From Hormiphora californensis (lineage: Eukaryota > Ctenophora > Tentaculata > Cydippida > Pleurobrachiidae): a DNA stretch of 64,000 nt. This document shows, piece by piece, positions 33,800 to 50,392 of the stretch (position 1 is its first letter; every line of letters begins with the position of its first letter). The notes beneath the pieces were generated by a model that saw nothing but the letters and a program-made list of their open reading frames with translations, was not told the origin of the DNA and ran no database searches. The stretch covers positions 6,223,697-6,287,696 of the forward strand of contig CM035350.1 in assembly GCA_020137815.1 (NCBI GenBank). Direction: 5' to 3'. A program made the translations under genes and the position numbers.

Positions 33800-35318
33800 A
33801 TGAAGTCAGTTGTTTTCATCGCTCCAGGGTTTGAGGAGATAGAGTTTGTTAGCCCAGTGGATATTCTAAGAAGGGGAGGCGTGGAGGTCACTGTTGTCAG
33901 CCTTCAGGGTAAGTGTGATTCTCTTAAAACATTCATTCGACAAATGAAGTATGAACGTTTGTAGACTGGCGCGTTATCAAGTTGGCTGTTCCCAGCGCGA
34001 GCTGGGGACAGCCAACTGGAGTTTAATCGCCCGGCAGGGCGATTAAACTGGTTTAAATCCCGACGCCGATCCCGAGGCGCCAGCCGAGGGTGAGGGGGAG
34101 GTGATTTAAACCTATAACGCGATAGGCTAACAAACGTTCATATTTTATGAAACCCGATAGTAATTACACACAAATAAGAGACACAATATAAGGTGAAACA
34201 CACTAGGACTGCTGGCAATTAGTCAACAGACACCGTGAAAATGTGTGTAGACTTAGTGTCTACTGTTCCTAACATGTTTGAGAAAGAGAGAGAAAGATTA
34301 GGGGCAATACACACTGTCAGAGGTAGTGAACAGTAAAAGAGGCAATGAGAGAGAGAAATGAATGGAATGTGATTCTTTTCACTCCTTATGAGAGAGATAA
34401 CATTGAAACGTGTTGCAGAGATGTTTCCCCTTTCTTTTGTTGACAGAACTGTGTGTTTACACACATTTTCAATACTTAGAATTTTACACGCATGTTATTC
34501 AAATGAAGAGAAACGCGTGAAAGAGGGAACTGGTCTGTCAAACTGCGAGAAGGGTGTTATATCTCCCAGCTGGCGGTTATCATGTGCGCGCAAATTCTTC
34601 AAACGACCGATAAATCAGCTATCGGGTTTCATAGATAGATAGTTACACAGTTCTATTACCAGTTTTCTCCCTCAGATGCTGTCGAGCCAGTGGTCGGTAG
34701 GAATGGTATCTCCATCTCACCCAACTGTCTTGTTAGTGATCTACCCGCTGATTCCCTCTGTGATCTTGTCTGGTTGCCCGGTGGACTGAAGGCTGCGGAG
34801 GCATTTGCAGCCTCACAATTTGTCCGGGACTACTTCCACCGTCACAACGAGGCTGGAAAACTGGTTGCTGCTATTTGTGCTTCGCCTGCTGTTGCCTTCA
34901 AGTGAGTATGACACTATCTTACGTACTGCTTTTTGACAACCAGTTTAGATAATAACTGGGATAACTTCGATTTACATAATCATTATTTTGCTCTTAGTGC
35001 GTTCAAGTTGAACCCTGGAAAGAAGTTGACGTGTTATCCCGCCCTCGCTGTCCGACTGGATGGAAACTACAGTTACTCAACTGACCAAGTCGTAGTGGAT
35101 GGAAATATGGTAAGTGTGAATTATGAAGCTGTGTTTGGGTCCAGATAATTGGCATTTGGCAGCGAAACACTCACATAATATCCTATTCCAACTCTTTCCT
35201 TCAGATCACATCGCAAGGCCCAGGGACTGCTTTTCCGTTTGGTTTCCAGCTTCTAGAGAGTCTCAAGGGAAAGGAAACAGCTGATAAGATAGCTGCGGAC
35301 ATGCTTTACAAGAGATGA
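33800..35318 (+). CDS. PARK7: DJ-1/PARK7 family protein
   Basis: Four exons: 33800-33908, 34676-34901, 34998-35109 and 35205-35318, exactly 187 codons; human DJ-1 has 189 residues. The start MKSVVFIAPGFEEIEFVSPV includes the conserved acidic residue (Glu18 in human). The nucleophile elbow is AAICASPAVAF, with the reactive cysteine (Cys106 in human). The usual histidine (His126 in human) appears replaced by Asn in DGNYSYS, by my alignment by eye. DJ-1 proteins act in redox sensing and in glyoxalase or deglycase-type detoxification in cytosol and mitochondria. The 767-bp first intron contains a 189-bp MITE. Confidence 0.93.
33952..34140. mobile_element. MITE with TA duplication (Tc1/mariner-like)
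   Basis: A 189-bp non-autonomous element in DJ-1 intron 1. Imperfect terminal inverted repeats of about 27 bp start tgaacgtttgt, and TA is duplicated at 33950-33951 and 34141-34142. The interior is almost entirely palindromic: hairpins at 33980-34017 and 34020-34049, and a longer one with arms ggtttaaatc (34050-34059) and gatttaaacc (34103-34112). The TA site suggests mobilisation by a Tc1/mariner transposase. Confidence 0.85.
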
Positions 35319-35664
35319 ACAATCGTTTAGTGAAACACAACTTCATCCTTTATTCCTCCCTACATTCCACCTTCCCATCTTCCCTCCTCCAGCCATTCCT
35401 GATTTCCTTCTCCTCCTCCTCCCTAGTTCTCTATCCTCCCTCACTTTCTCACATACGTGTCTGTTTTGAAGAAAATCCTACGGGTGATCCACGTACGTTT
35501 AATAGCTTTGTAAATTATTGTTGATGTAAAAAAGTGAATGAAGATTTTTGTTTGACCCCTCTTTTAAATTGATGCCTCTTTCAGGTTCCCTTCCTCCCTC
35601 TCCCTCCCCCAGCAGCTTGTCCACATTCCTTTCCTCCTACCTCCCTATAACTGCCTATAATAGC

Positions 35665-36684
35665 ATGGTGGAGAGAAGACGACGGAGTGAGAGTCCCCGA
35701 CCAGCCCGGTACCAATCGGATGATGATGATTCTAACAAGAGAAGGAAGGTATCACATATCCTGAAAATGCTGTGCCCCTACTACGCAGCTGGAGCGGTCA
35801 TTGGAAAAGGCGGTGAGAGGATCAAAGAGGTGATTGATAGATCTGGATCGAATATTGAAATATCTCGATACGATGCCCGTTTTCCCAGCACTGATGACCG
35901 CGTGGTATCCATCGAGGGTGAAAGAGATGAGCTTCAGGCAGCAAGTCGGTTGATTCTGGAAAACATGAGAGATGTTGAGGCGACCCAAGAGGGGGGAGGA
36001 TCCTCCTCCCGTAGTCAACGAGAACGGGAAACCTACAGACGGAGATGCTGCAAAATTCTTGTCTCTGATTCGGCCATGGCAATGATCATTGGTAAAGGTG
36101 GAGAGAATGTCAGGGATATTAAAAAGGAGTACGGAGTACAGATCAACACCTCCCGAAGGAGTGAGACGCCCCGGGAGTTGGATGAGCGGATTGTAACCAT
36201 TGAGGGAGATGATCGTGATGTAGACAGGTGTCTCGATGAGCTGGTCTGCCAGATTTGCACCGATGACCGATCTCACATGAAGTTCTTTGTCGACTACGCC
36301 GAGTTCAAATATTTCCGTCCCCGTCGTGGATCTCCCCCTCCCTTCCACAGGGGTGGTGGAGGAGGACGAGGTGGCAGGTCCCCATCTCCCCGAGGAGGAG
36401 GAGGAGGTGCTGGTGGTGGAAGACGGTTCCGCCGCTCTCCCTCCTTTGATCGAGGTGGTGGTGGTGGTGGCCGGAGAGGTTCCCCTCCTCCTCGTGGATC
36501 CAGAAGAAGTCCATCACCCAACGGAGAACGTAGAGGCGGTAGGAGGTCCATGTCACCCATTGAACGTCGTAGAGGCAGGTCTCCCTCTCCAATGGAACGT
36601 CGACGAGGCAGGTCTCCCTCTCCTATGGAACGTGCTAGGCCCAGACGTCGCACTCGCTCTCCCACCAGGTCAAGATCTCGATAG
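35665..36684 (+). CDS. KH-domain RNA-binding protein (hnRNP K/PCBP-like), RGG/RS tail
   Basis: An intronless coding exon of 339 residues, starting at MVERRRRSESPRPARY right after an aatag site. KH1 has the GXXG loop in AAGAVIGKGGERIKEV (about residue 46), and KH2 in AMAMIIGKGGENVRDIKKEY (about 142). Both match the poly(C)-binding hnRNP K/PCBP class. The C terminus is a Gly/Arg-rich stretch, then SPSPMERRRGR-type Arg/Ser repeats ending RTRSPTRSRSR, unlike hnRNP K itself. A role in pre-mRNA splicing or mRNA fate in the nucleus is inferred. A close paralog follows 402 bp downstream. Confidence 0.88.
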   Translation: MVERRRRSESPRPARYQSDDDDSNKRRKVSHILKMLCPYYAAGAVIGKGGERIKEVIDRSGSNIEISRYDARFPSTDDRVVSIEGERDELQAASRLILENMRDVEATQEGGGSSSRSQRERETYRRRCCKILVSDSAMAMIIGKGGENVRDIKKEYGVQINTSRRSETPRELDERIVTIEGDDRDVDRCLDELVCQICTDDRSHMKFFVDYAEFKYFRPRRGSPPPFHRGGGGGRGGRSPSPRGGGGGAGGGRRFRRSPSFDRGGGGGGRRGSPPPRGSRRSPSPNGERRGGRRSMSPIERRRGRSPSPMERRRGRSPSPMERARPRRRTRSPTRSRSR

Positions 36685-37085
36685 AGAGTGGGAACTGGGA
36701 AGGAACAAATGCTGTTTGTCTAATAATACACTATATTATGAAATGATTTGAGTGTGAAAGGAGTGATTGTTTGAAACTGTGAGTGCTAACTTGTGTCGAA
36801 TCCTAGTGCAGTGTGGGTGTGTGGATATGCGTGTTCGAAATTTAAATACCACTTTACATAACAATGATCCCCTGTATGTTGTAATCTATCTTATTTCTTT
36901 AATTTGTTTGTTTTCTTTTTCTTTGTCCAATCTGGCTGGCTGGCCTTGACCTAACCTCCCTATTTCTGGCCTTACCGGCATTGTTGACTGTCTTTTCTCA
37001 ACCCCATACTCGTGTCCATGGTAACTCCCTCCTCTGTCCTAAATTAGACAGTCTCTAATCCCCTTCCTGTCCTTTAGCAATAGTC

Positions 37086-38181
37086 ATGGGCGACCGCAAG
37101 CGAGGTCCTGATAACAATGACTCCGGTCCACGAAAAGAAATGCGCTCGGGCACCATAGTAAAAATGCTCTGTCCATTCTATAGTGCGGGTGCTGTTATCG
37201 GCGATGGCGGCAGTGAGATCAAGAGCATTAAGGAGGGCATGGGTCTGAGCATTCAGGTCTCCAAAAAAGAGGTCCGATTCCCCAATACGGATGAACGTGT
37301 GATCACCCTTCAGGGAGAGTGCGAGAACCTTAAGAAGGCCGTCCGGCATATCCAGGAGCTGATCAGGAACGATAAACCTCCCCCGAGTGCCAAGAGTGTT
37401 GATGTGGAGGGCAACGAGAAGAGGAAGAGATCCCTGAAACTTGTTGTCGCGGATACCTCTGCCGGAAGGATCATCGGCAAGGTGGCGAGAGCATCAAGGC
37501 CCTAAAAGATAAATTCGCTGTTGCCGTGAATACTAGCAAGAAGTCGGAAACCCCGCCCTCCCTGGACGAGAGGATTGTGAGCGTGGAGGGAGAAGCCGAG
37601 GAGGTGTACAAGTGCATTGATGACATCCTGGAGACGATATGCACTGACCGACAGGCCAAGATGCAGTGGTTTGTGGAGTACAACAACCTGTCCAGTGGAG
37701 GTTACGAGGACCGTGCCGGTGGGTACGATAATGGCCGAGGGTATGGCGGAGGAAGTGGTTATAGCAGCGGTGGTGGTTATGGAGGTAGCGGTGGTTATGG
37801 CCCGCCCGGTGGATACGGTCCCCCCAGTGGTTACCGTGGCAGCTATGGAGGTAAGATACATGATACGGGGGGGGGGGGGGGGGGGTAAACTAACAATTAG
37901 ACTTTCTCACATTTTACTATTATACCAGGTATACCCCAGTTCATAACACCCACTCCCCTGCAGGTGGCGGCTATGGTGGCGGCTATGGCGGTAGTGGTGG
38001 CGGTTATGGCGGTAGCTATGGTGGTAGCTATGGCGACTACCCGCCTCCTCCTCGATCAAGTGGCGGTGGATACGGAGACCGTGGGTACGGTAGCAGCGGA
38101 GGTGGCGGACACCGAAGCTCCTCTGGCTCGGACAGTTACCATGGTCGATATAGCAGTAGTGGAGGTTACGGCCGTCGCTAG
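37086..38181 (+). CDS. KH-domain RNA-binding protein with GGY-rich tail
   Basis: Two exons: 37086-37850 and 37964-38181. KH1 reads SAGAVIGDGGSEIKSIKEGM, a GDGG loop where GKGG is expected (residue 38). KH2 begins SAGRIIGK (about 129). At 37481 one G is missing from what should be GGG, shifting the frame; with it, KH2 continues into ESIKALKDKF and the total is exactly 328 codons. The C terminus is a low-complexity GGY/GGS tail, likely prone to condensate formation. The paired KH domains and the shared SETPxxLDERIV segment show it arose by tandem duplication with the preceding gene. Confidence 0.85.
37867..37886. repeat. poly-G run
   Basis: A run of about 18-19 G in the short intron of the second KH gene. 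Confidence 0.8.
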
Positions 38182-38508
38182 AGAGAGAGTGTGAGAGAGA
38201 GATCGAACCAGAGAGTGTGAACAGAAAAGAGATATATAACGAGAGAGTGAAGTTTAGATGCGTGAGACAAAAACAACTGGCTGACGGCTATTTTATTTTC
38301 CTTAACTTCCCATTGACGCTAGATGTAAGCATTGATTTTGCTCTAATTTACTTACGTATATATATTTAAGTTGCGAGCTCTTGTTCATGTCTCTCTAAAA
38401 CCCGGCCCTAGGTAAACTAAGTCTCCTCCATTGAGCAGTACAACCCTTCAGGGCACCATAAAAAATCCTCAAATGATAATATCTAACAATTCCCCCTCCC
38501 TCTATAGC

Positions 38509-40993
38509 ATGCTCTCGAGGGTATGTCGGCGGTGTCTACCTCTCCGTGCTTCCCTCGCCCGGCCTGTCCAGCGCACCGTGCTCCTCTCAACCAAACCACC
38601 GACAACATCAGGTGGATTAATATCACGGGCCCGAGAGGGGATTAGGAAGAACATATCCGGATACACCAGAGTACTCCTTGTTGTGACCGGGATGATGTGT
38701 GTGATAGTCGTTGTCGCAGAGCAGAGTATCGCCGCAAACTCGGTGATAGTTAACGAGTTACCTCCTGCTCCCCCGCACGATATTTATAACTATCCTCTGG
38801 CATCATTCGACCCCCTCCGAACCACTCCTCAGCTCTATTCAGCTCGAACTACTATGGTGAATGTTGTGGGGGCAAGGGGAAGTGGGAAGACAGAATATCT
38901 TCGGCAATACGCCGCAAATTTTATCAACGCCGGTCCACACGGTTATTACAAACTCCAAAAGTTGTCCAATCGAAGGTTTTGTAATGTGTTTGTAGTGGAC
39001 GCTAGGAACGCTCAGACTCTCGCTCACTCCCTCGCCTATCTTTGCGGGAAGGTCCGACAGCCGAAGGGGACCGGAGGAGCCACGGAGAGTCACAATTACA
39101 TTTCTGGAATCAAAGAGGCTCTTCTGAAGCAAAGTCGCTGGTTATTGATCTTCGAAAATGCAAATGGAGAACTCGATCTACCGGAGTTGTTAGACGGATT
39201 CGAGGATTGGGGTGATGGTCAGATTATTGTGACATCAGAGAAAGCTCTTCCAAACATGCCCCAAACACATCACATAACATCTCTTGTTCCCAGAGCTGTC
39301 GCGGAAAAGGTTTACTTCTCTGTAGCTCCTCCCGATGATGTCTTCAATCCCACGCTCCTTCATAAAGTATTCTCTGGTGATCTGAGGGCGGTTATGGCTG
39401 CTGGAAAGTGCGTTCAGATGGAGCAATCGCGTGGCGTCGACTTTTCGTTTCATAAACTGCAATCTCTCCTGACTGACTCTGCTGATCCGTGTACTGATGT
39501 CAAGAAGTTGTACTGTGGTTTGGTGGCCCTTGAAAATCCCAAACTCCTATTTGCACTCGATTTCTTGGGAAAGCTACCCGCCTCTGATGTACCAGTTCCT
39601 TACAAGTTCCTTCGGCAGCACATGAGAACCACAATGTACGATAACTTCTACGAGTCCCTCTACAATTACAGTAAACACCGAATCCAGGTGGCTCCAACCA
39701 AGGATTATCCCCCCTCCGCCGGAACCTCCTAAAACGGACCCTTCGTCACTCTCATTCTTTGCGGCAAAACGTCGTGACTATTGCATCAAGCTGGGTTTAA
39801 ATCCAGACAAAGATATTATCAAAGCAGCTGAAGGAGATGCGGGAGCAAATGATGCCCTCCCCTCCCGAAGACCCGGAGATGGCAATTCTAAAGGAGTGTC
39901 CTCTTCTCCACTTTTCGCCCAACTACGGTGGTCATATCGAAACATTTTCCTGTGGATCCACAAACACTGTCTGTCCTTGGGTCTCTCCATGAAGAGTTTA
40001 CCTCACATCTCCTGGAAGCTTCGCTGGTTTTGGAGCAAGAGCAGAAGTTCAAGCGAACATGGCTTGCTAAACTGTGGTCCTTTGATCAGTACCGAAACGA
40101 AAAAACGATGAAAGCTCGAGCTGACATCCTTGGGAAGAGCAAGGTTCACCCTGTGGAAAAGTTACCAGAACACACGCCAAGTATCATGGATTACCTTCTT
40201 GTCTATAGGGCAAATCCGATTTGTGATAAAAACATGGCAGAAGTATCAGGAGCTACACTACAAGCAGGTCCTGAGATCGGTTATGGCATTTGTGGATGTA
40301 TCTGTACCTGACAGTGTGAAGGGAACTCTCAATACAATTCTGTTGGATGGCCACTTGTCGGCCCTTGTCGACCACCTACCGCCCATGTTTTCAGGCCTTG
40401 CTGAGAGCTGTAGTTTGCACCTGAGGTCCGAGCTAGGTGCAGGTGAGTTGGAGTCAGAGTTTACTGCATTGCTTGAGAAATCCCGGACTTCTGACCCAAA
40501 AGGCCCATTCCACGCATCAGCCCTACACCGATACTCAGTATGGTTGCACCGAAATTCCCGGGATGCGGAGGCTAAAGTCCTTCTGGAGGAGGCAATTCAG
40601 TTTGCAGATTCCCTTTCCCTCAGCCGGACACTTGCACAGGTGTGTTGCGAGCTGGGAGACTATCCTACTGCAGAGGCACACCTAGAGAAGGCTGTCAATT
40701 CTGTAAAACCTGGCGACGAGGAGTTGTTAGGACCCATTCTCACTGATTTGGGCCAGGTTTTACTGCTACAGGGCCGCACAACCATGGGTATCAAGTACCT
40801 ACGGGGGGCCATTGACGGGTATAAAAATATGGTGGGCACAGAAAATCCGGAGTATGCCAGATCTCTGAATGTGGTTAGTGTTGGACACCTGATGTTGGGA
40901 GATTCCCTGAGGGCGGCAAGGGCCCGAGGTGAGGCAGGGACTGTTTTGGCAAACCTCAAAAAGAAACGATTAGTTGTCGAGGGTGGGTTGTGA
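38509..40993 (+). CDS. STAND-type P-loop NTPase with TPR-like C terminus, probably mitochondrial
   Basis: The start MLSRVCRRCLPLRASLARPV follows a ctatag acceptor-like site and looks like a mitochondrial presequence. One transmembrane helix follows (residues 55-70, VLLVVTGMMCVIVVVA). The P-loop is GARGSGKT at about 121, and a Walker-B-like WLLIFENAN is at about 212. Helical repeats begin near 40500 (AEAKVLLEEAIQFADSLSLS, TAEAHLEKAVNSVKPGDEEL) and have TPR spacing. The layout P-loop, winged-helix region, TPR resembles STAND/NB-ARC ATPases. Three frame breaks (39712 in a C run, about 39925, about 40225 in an A run) interrupt it, yet each next frame continues sensibly. Function is unknown; a membrane-anchored switch or scaffold is inferred. 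Confidence 0.6.
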
Positions 40994-41138
40994 AATGTTT
41001 TATAATACCTTTTGTGTGTCTGTGTGTGAATGATTTAAGTTATTGTACTGTGAAAGATTTTTATCTGGTTTCATAGATTTTGAGTTTTCGATCTGCCCCC
41101 TTACCAATCCCTTAATACTGAATACCATTTGTTTAGCC

Positions 41139-42913
41139 ATGGCCTCGCGGAGAGAGCAGGAGAACCTGACAAGCTCCCTCCGGAAATGGTTCAGTTGCCA
41201 TGGTTACCGAATAACAGACACCGAGCTGAAAGTTCTCACTAAAAACACCCGAAACACGGAATTCTGGAAGCTTGTCCAGCGATTAGTTCTTCCTGGTGAG
41301 GAGGTCAGGGCTATCCGTGAGAAAATTGAGGCCCACAAGCGTCACGAACAGTTCCAATCGATAACGGGAGAAGTTGCAGAGTTGTCTACCAGAAAGGCGG
41401 ATCTTCTGTCCCGTATAGCGGCATGTAAATCCAGAACAGCCCAGAAAATCACCAAAATGGGAATTGAGAAAAAGCGAGCGATAGAGAAATCTGAGGAGAG
41501 GGAGGCTCAAATGACGAAGTTATCTGAGAAGTGGTGCAGGGAAGTGCACCAGCGACAACTTGAACACCTCATCTACACAACTTGCAGGGGAAATTGGACG
41601 CCCTGTGCGTTCTACCATCCTACAAAATCCTCCCAACAAGACTGCGAAGAGGAAGGTGAAGGCTGTACTGGGCCAACTGCAAACCTACTTGGCGGACCAT
41701 GTAGCTCACCCAGAAGAGGAATCTCAACTTCAGGGCCAGGTCATTCGCTGCAACCAAGGAGATATATTCCGCTCACCCGGTGCCGGAGATTCTGGAGTGT
41801 TTGGTAAGTGAGACACGCCGCCATACCGCCCTCATCCAGCAACATCGGGAGGAGAGGAATCTTTCGCAGGAGCTGGCCACCATCAAGTATAGGAATGTCA
41901 ATGGAGCGCTGGTTTGCGTCGATGACAAGGGTGATGGAGAGGATGAGGAGGAGGTACACAGGCAGAGTTTGCAGAACGCTGTCAGCAAGCAGTGGCTGGA
42001 AATGTTGAAGAGGAGGAATGAGGGTGGAAGGTTGACACAAAGTAATAAGATTCTGGAGAAGGATTTCTTGGCGGGTGTTGTAGGAACGGAGATGGTCACA
42101 CAGTGGCGCTTCCAGTTCCGTAAGGTGGAGCTGACCGCAAAGGAGGAGGCATTGGCGTTGGAGAAGAAGAGGCTTCACGAGGAACACATCCGACTTACTA
42201 AAGTGAAAGTTGGAACCCTGAAGACAAGTAAGAGTATCATGGATTTCAAGCGTAATCAGCAAGCAAAGCAGCAGGTTATCAAGGACTTGGTTTACCAAAC
42301 AGGGTGCTCTTAAAACGGTTCTATCCGGTCAGACGGCTACTGTGAAACAGTTCGTCCAAGGAAATCTCTTCCCACAACGACAAAGAATCCTAAACAAGCT
42401 CTCCTCCTCTCGATCTTATCCCGCAGAACTACTGGGCCTGGTGTCCTCGTATACCAATGGATCGGCTCCTTTATCCCAATCAGAGTCCTTCAATCGGTCC
42501 CATTCTTAAAGGGTCCGGTTTGCCCCTCCATCTCACTGAAGAGACTCTAATATCCCACATATCTCAACAGATCTACAGGCAGCACCCTGGCCCAACTTCG
42601 TGAGGTATCCACAGCCGACCTGGCCCGACAATTGAACGAGGGGTGCCCCTCGAGTGAGGCCGTGTTTGAGAACCTCAGGGCGTCTCTTCTGGACTTTGAG
42701 CAGTTTGTAACTGAGACTGTGAGTGAGCGGATATCACGTGTTAATGAGAAACTGGGTAGTGTTGAGAAGAAGACCCTTGCCTTCCCTCGGATGATTAAGA
42801 TATATGAGAGCCAGCCTGGGTTCCATCTCGTTCCTTGGAGGGAGGTGTGTGGGATGGATCTGGAGAAGGTTATTGAAAGTGCACGGGTGAAGGAGGAAGA
42901 AAGGGCTGGGTAG
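41139..42913 (+). CDS. HAUS5-like augmin subunit, heavily frameshifted
   Basis: The start MASRREQENLTSSLRKWFSC follows a gtttag acceptor-like site. The N-terminal part (TDTELKVLTKNTRNTEFWKL, then EEVRAIREKIEAHK) resembles the N-terminal domain of HAUS5, a subunit of the augmin complex that nucleates spindle microtubules from existing ones. Long coiled coils follow, and the C terminus reads PWREVCGMDLEKVIESARVK. At least four or five single-base frame breaks (about 41553, 41775, 42292, 42500 and 42590) split it. No introns were seen. Identity rests on layout and weak similarity, so another coiled-coil protein is possible; error-ridden assembly or pseudogenisation would explain the breaks. Confidence 0.55.
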
Positions 42914-43097
42914 TACTTAACTGGTTATTGAGACTTTGACTGTAAAATAATTTGTAAAATATGAAGACTGCATGACTTTTGAGTATGACAAATGTATACA
43001 ATTCAATTTTAATCGAAACTACGATACAAGGTTTTTTTTATGTTCCAAACACAGAACTAACAGAACCAACCCGCATATGTAGGATGTTAATTGGACG

Positions 43098-43748
43098 ATG
43101 TCCCTGACTCGGTTTTCTCTCGACAACTACCACGCAACTCAACAATCTACCCTTTCAACCCTCTCCAACCACATCTCTGATGCCCTTTCTCTATGCTTCT
43201 TTGACTCAACTTATGTGATCGATGCTCTGAAGATCCTGCTATGGTTGGGCCACCTACCCTCTTTTCGGAGTGCCAGACTCTCAGTTTCCCCCTCCTCACA
43301 GCCGGTCCTACAGCTCCTATCTGAGTTCGTCCTACCTCGTCTGGGATGGGATTTGTCGCTGTTAGAACTCGCAAACTACCTTCATTTCCTTGAATCGGGA
43401 AAATACAGGAGATTATCTGACCGGGTATTCGGGATCAAATATCAACAACTACAACAGGAGCTCTCCTCTAATCCTGCCCCACCTCCATCCTATTACTGTC
43501 TCTTTGAAAGACAACTAATCCGCTCTCTCTCCCAACTTCTCCACACCTCACTGCCCCTCCTAGCGCGGTGCAGACTGTATAAACGGTGGTCACGCACATC
43601 TGGAAAAGGATGTAGTGAGTGTGGGCAGTCACCTACTAATGTGTGTTGGACTGGCTGTGGGCACATGCACTGTCACTCCTGTTTAGAAGAGGTGTGTGGG
43701 GTGTGTGGTAATGAGGTGCAGTCAGATGCACTCTGGTATCCAGTTTAG
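43098..43748 (+). CDS. PEX2: peroxisomal RING E3 ligase PEX2, short N terminus
   Basis: An intact frame of 216 residues. ELANYLHFLESGKYRRLSDR and LFERQLIRSLSQLLH correspond to the membrane-embedded PEX2 region. The C-terminal RING has CSECGQSPTNVCWTGCGHMH and then CHSCL and CGVCG. With PEX10 and PEX12, PEX2 forms the channel-ligase that ubiquitinates PEX5 for recycling. Human PEX2 has 305 residues, so about 80-90 N-terminal residues seem missing: either a divergent N terminus or an unrecognised upstream exon or frame break between 42914 and 43097. Confidence 0.8.
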   Translation: MSLTRFSLDNYHATQQSTLSTLSNHISDALSLCFFDSTYVIDALKILLWLGHLPSFRSARLSVSPSSQPVLQLLSEFVLPRLGWDLSLLELANYLHFLESGKYRRLSDRVFGIKYQQLQQELSSNPAPPPSYYCLFERQLIRSLSQLLHTSLPLLARCRLYKRWSRTSGKGCSECGQSPTNVCWTGCGHMHCHSCLEEVCGVCGNEVQSDALWYPV

Positions 43749-43939
43749 AGATTTCTTGTTGTCGGGGTGTTATCTTTTTTGTCTTCTTTGTTGTGTTTTT
43801 GTTATGCGTTTTTGTAGAATTAATTGGAGTTAATTGGAATTAATTGACACACATTTCAGATCTGTTTAAACACACTTGCACTAGTATTTCTGTTCTGTGT
43901 TGTTGTTGTTCTCACCCCATCTGATTATAGTAGTACAAA

Positions 43940-48878
<4,939 letters not shown>

Positions 48879-49371
48879 AGATCCTCCAGTTGATATATTA
48901 TCTGAAAGACACTGAATGAAAAACACTGTCAAATTGTGTAGTCCTGGTGACTGGTGTGGAACATTTTTAACGAGTTTTTACCGAGTTTTTAACTCTTTGA
49001 TATGACCCACAATATGATATTTATTATTTGTAGCTCAACGTACTTTATTACATTTCTAATTTCACTACTTTGAAACATCGCGTTTTGGTTTTACAAAAGT
49101 GGTCAAGCAATGGAATCACTTGTAACCCCTTACTCAACAAGGAATCACGGGATTCGGAAGTGTAGAAATGGAGCCCTTGCAATATGAGCCGGCAGTCACA
49201 CGGTGACCAATGAAGCGACCCAATTGCACCTTCCTTTCCTGAAGCCGGGTCACGTGCTTGTGGAGGTGCCAACCATGTGGTTGGGCACGTCGCGCCCTCT
49301 TTTTTTCGCAGCCAAACCATGTGGGCATGTGAGGTTTTGATTTGGTAGGTAGCATAACATGGGAGGCCTTG
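48879..49371. other. no gene recognised
   Basis: Starts with the MCM4 3' UTR. The remainder has open frames without recognisable protein features and borders a large transposon insertion. Confidence 0.5.
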
Positions 49372-49439
49372 CATAATTGGGGGGGGGGGGTGACACGTAA
49401 CACTTTGTAACATGTAACGTGCACAAAAAATTTTCTGCA

Positions 49440-49680
49440 CATGTTACAAAGTGTTACATAGTGTTACAAAGTGTTACATAGTGTTACAAAGTGTTACATA
49501 GTGTTACATAGTGTTACAAAGTGTTACATAGTGTTACAAAGTGTTACATAGTGTTACAAAGTGTTACAAAGTGTTACATAGTGTTACAAAGTGTTACATA
49601 GTGTTACATAGTGTTACAAAGTGTCACAAAGTGTTACATAGTGTCACAAAGTGTTACAAATTGTTACAAATTGTTACAAA
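49440..49680. repeat. decamer array tgttacaaag / tgttacatag
   Basis: About 24 copies of a 10-bp unit, alternating between aaag and atag endings. It forms an inverted pair with 50138-50390 and could fold into a long hairpin. Confidence 0.95.
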
Positions 49681-50137
49681 ATATTTACAAAATATATAAG
49701 ACTGTTGGTGAATAAGTAATTTGAACGACTTTGGTGTCTTTCTAGAACACATATAAAAGTTTTAAATCATTTCTAGGGTTAAAACATACACTTTTTTACT
49801 AATTTGCGCATGTTTTGAGCCTCCGATGTCATCGACTGTGGAAATCAGGGCTGAAATAGTTCATTTGGTAAAGAAAAATATGAACTTTAGACAATGGTAA
49901 AGTTTTTAGAGTGATATTAAAAGTATTGTGCCTCTCAGAGGCCCCCAATGTGCTGAGTCACCTGTGAGTTGTGACCCAATCGACTTTTTTTTCATTGGTA
50001 ATCGATTCTTTGTACTCAATAAGATGATATACAACGTTTCTGTTGGAAAAAGAAATAAAATTTTTCCAAAATCAATTTTTTGGTCAAAGATTGAAAATTT
50101 GCTTCGCTACAAATCCTTGTGTTTTTGTAAATATTTT

Positions 50138-50390
50138 GTAACAATTTGTAACACTTTGTAACAATTTGTAACACTTTGTGACACTATGTAACACTTTGTG
50201 ACACTTTGTAACACTATGTAACACTTTGTGACACTTTGTAACACAATGTAACACTTTGTAACACTATGTAACACTATGTAACACTTTGTAACACTATGTA
50301 ACACTTTGTAACACTATGTAACACTTTGTAACACTTTGTAACACTATGTAACACTTTGTAACACTATGTAACACTTTGTAACATGTAACG
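50138..50390. repeat. decamer array, inverted arm
   Basis: Reverse-complement units (acactttgta, acactatgta), about 25 copies, inverted relative to 49440-49680. Confidence 0.95.
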
Positions 50391-50392
50391 TG

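Noticed and set aside
36287-36751. Alternative plus-strand frame over the KH-1 C terminus
   Set aside because: Shadow frame caused by the GGA/CGT-rich tail; it has no independent start context or motif.
49048-49440. Two overlapping minus-strand frames of 100-130 residues
   Set aside because: They have no recognisable domain, run into the transposon end and lack splice context.
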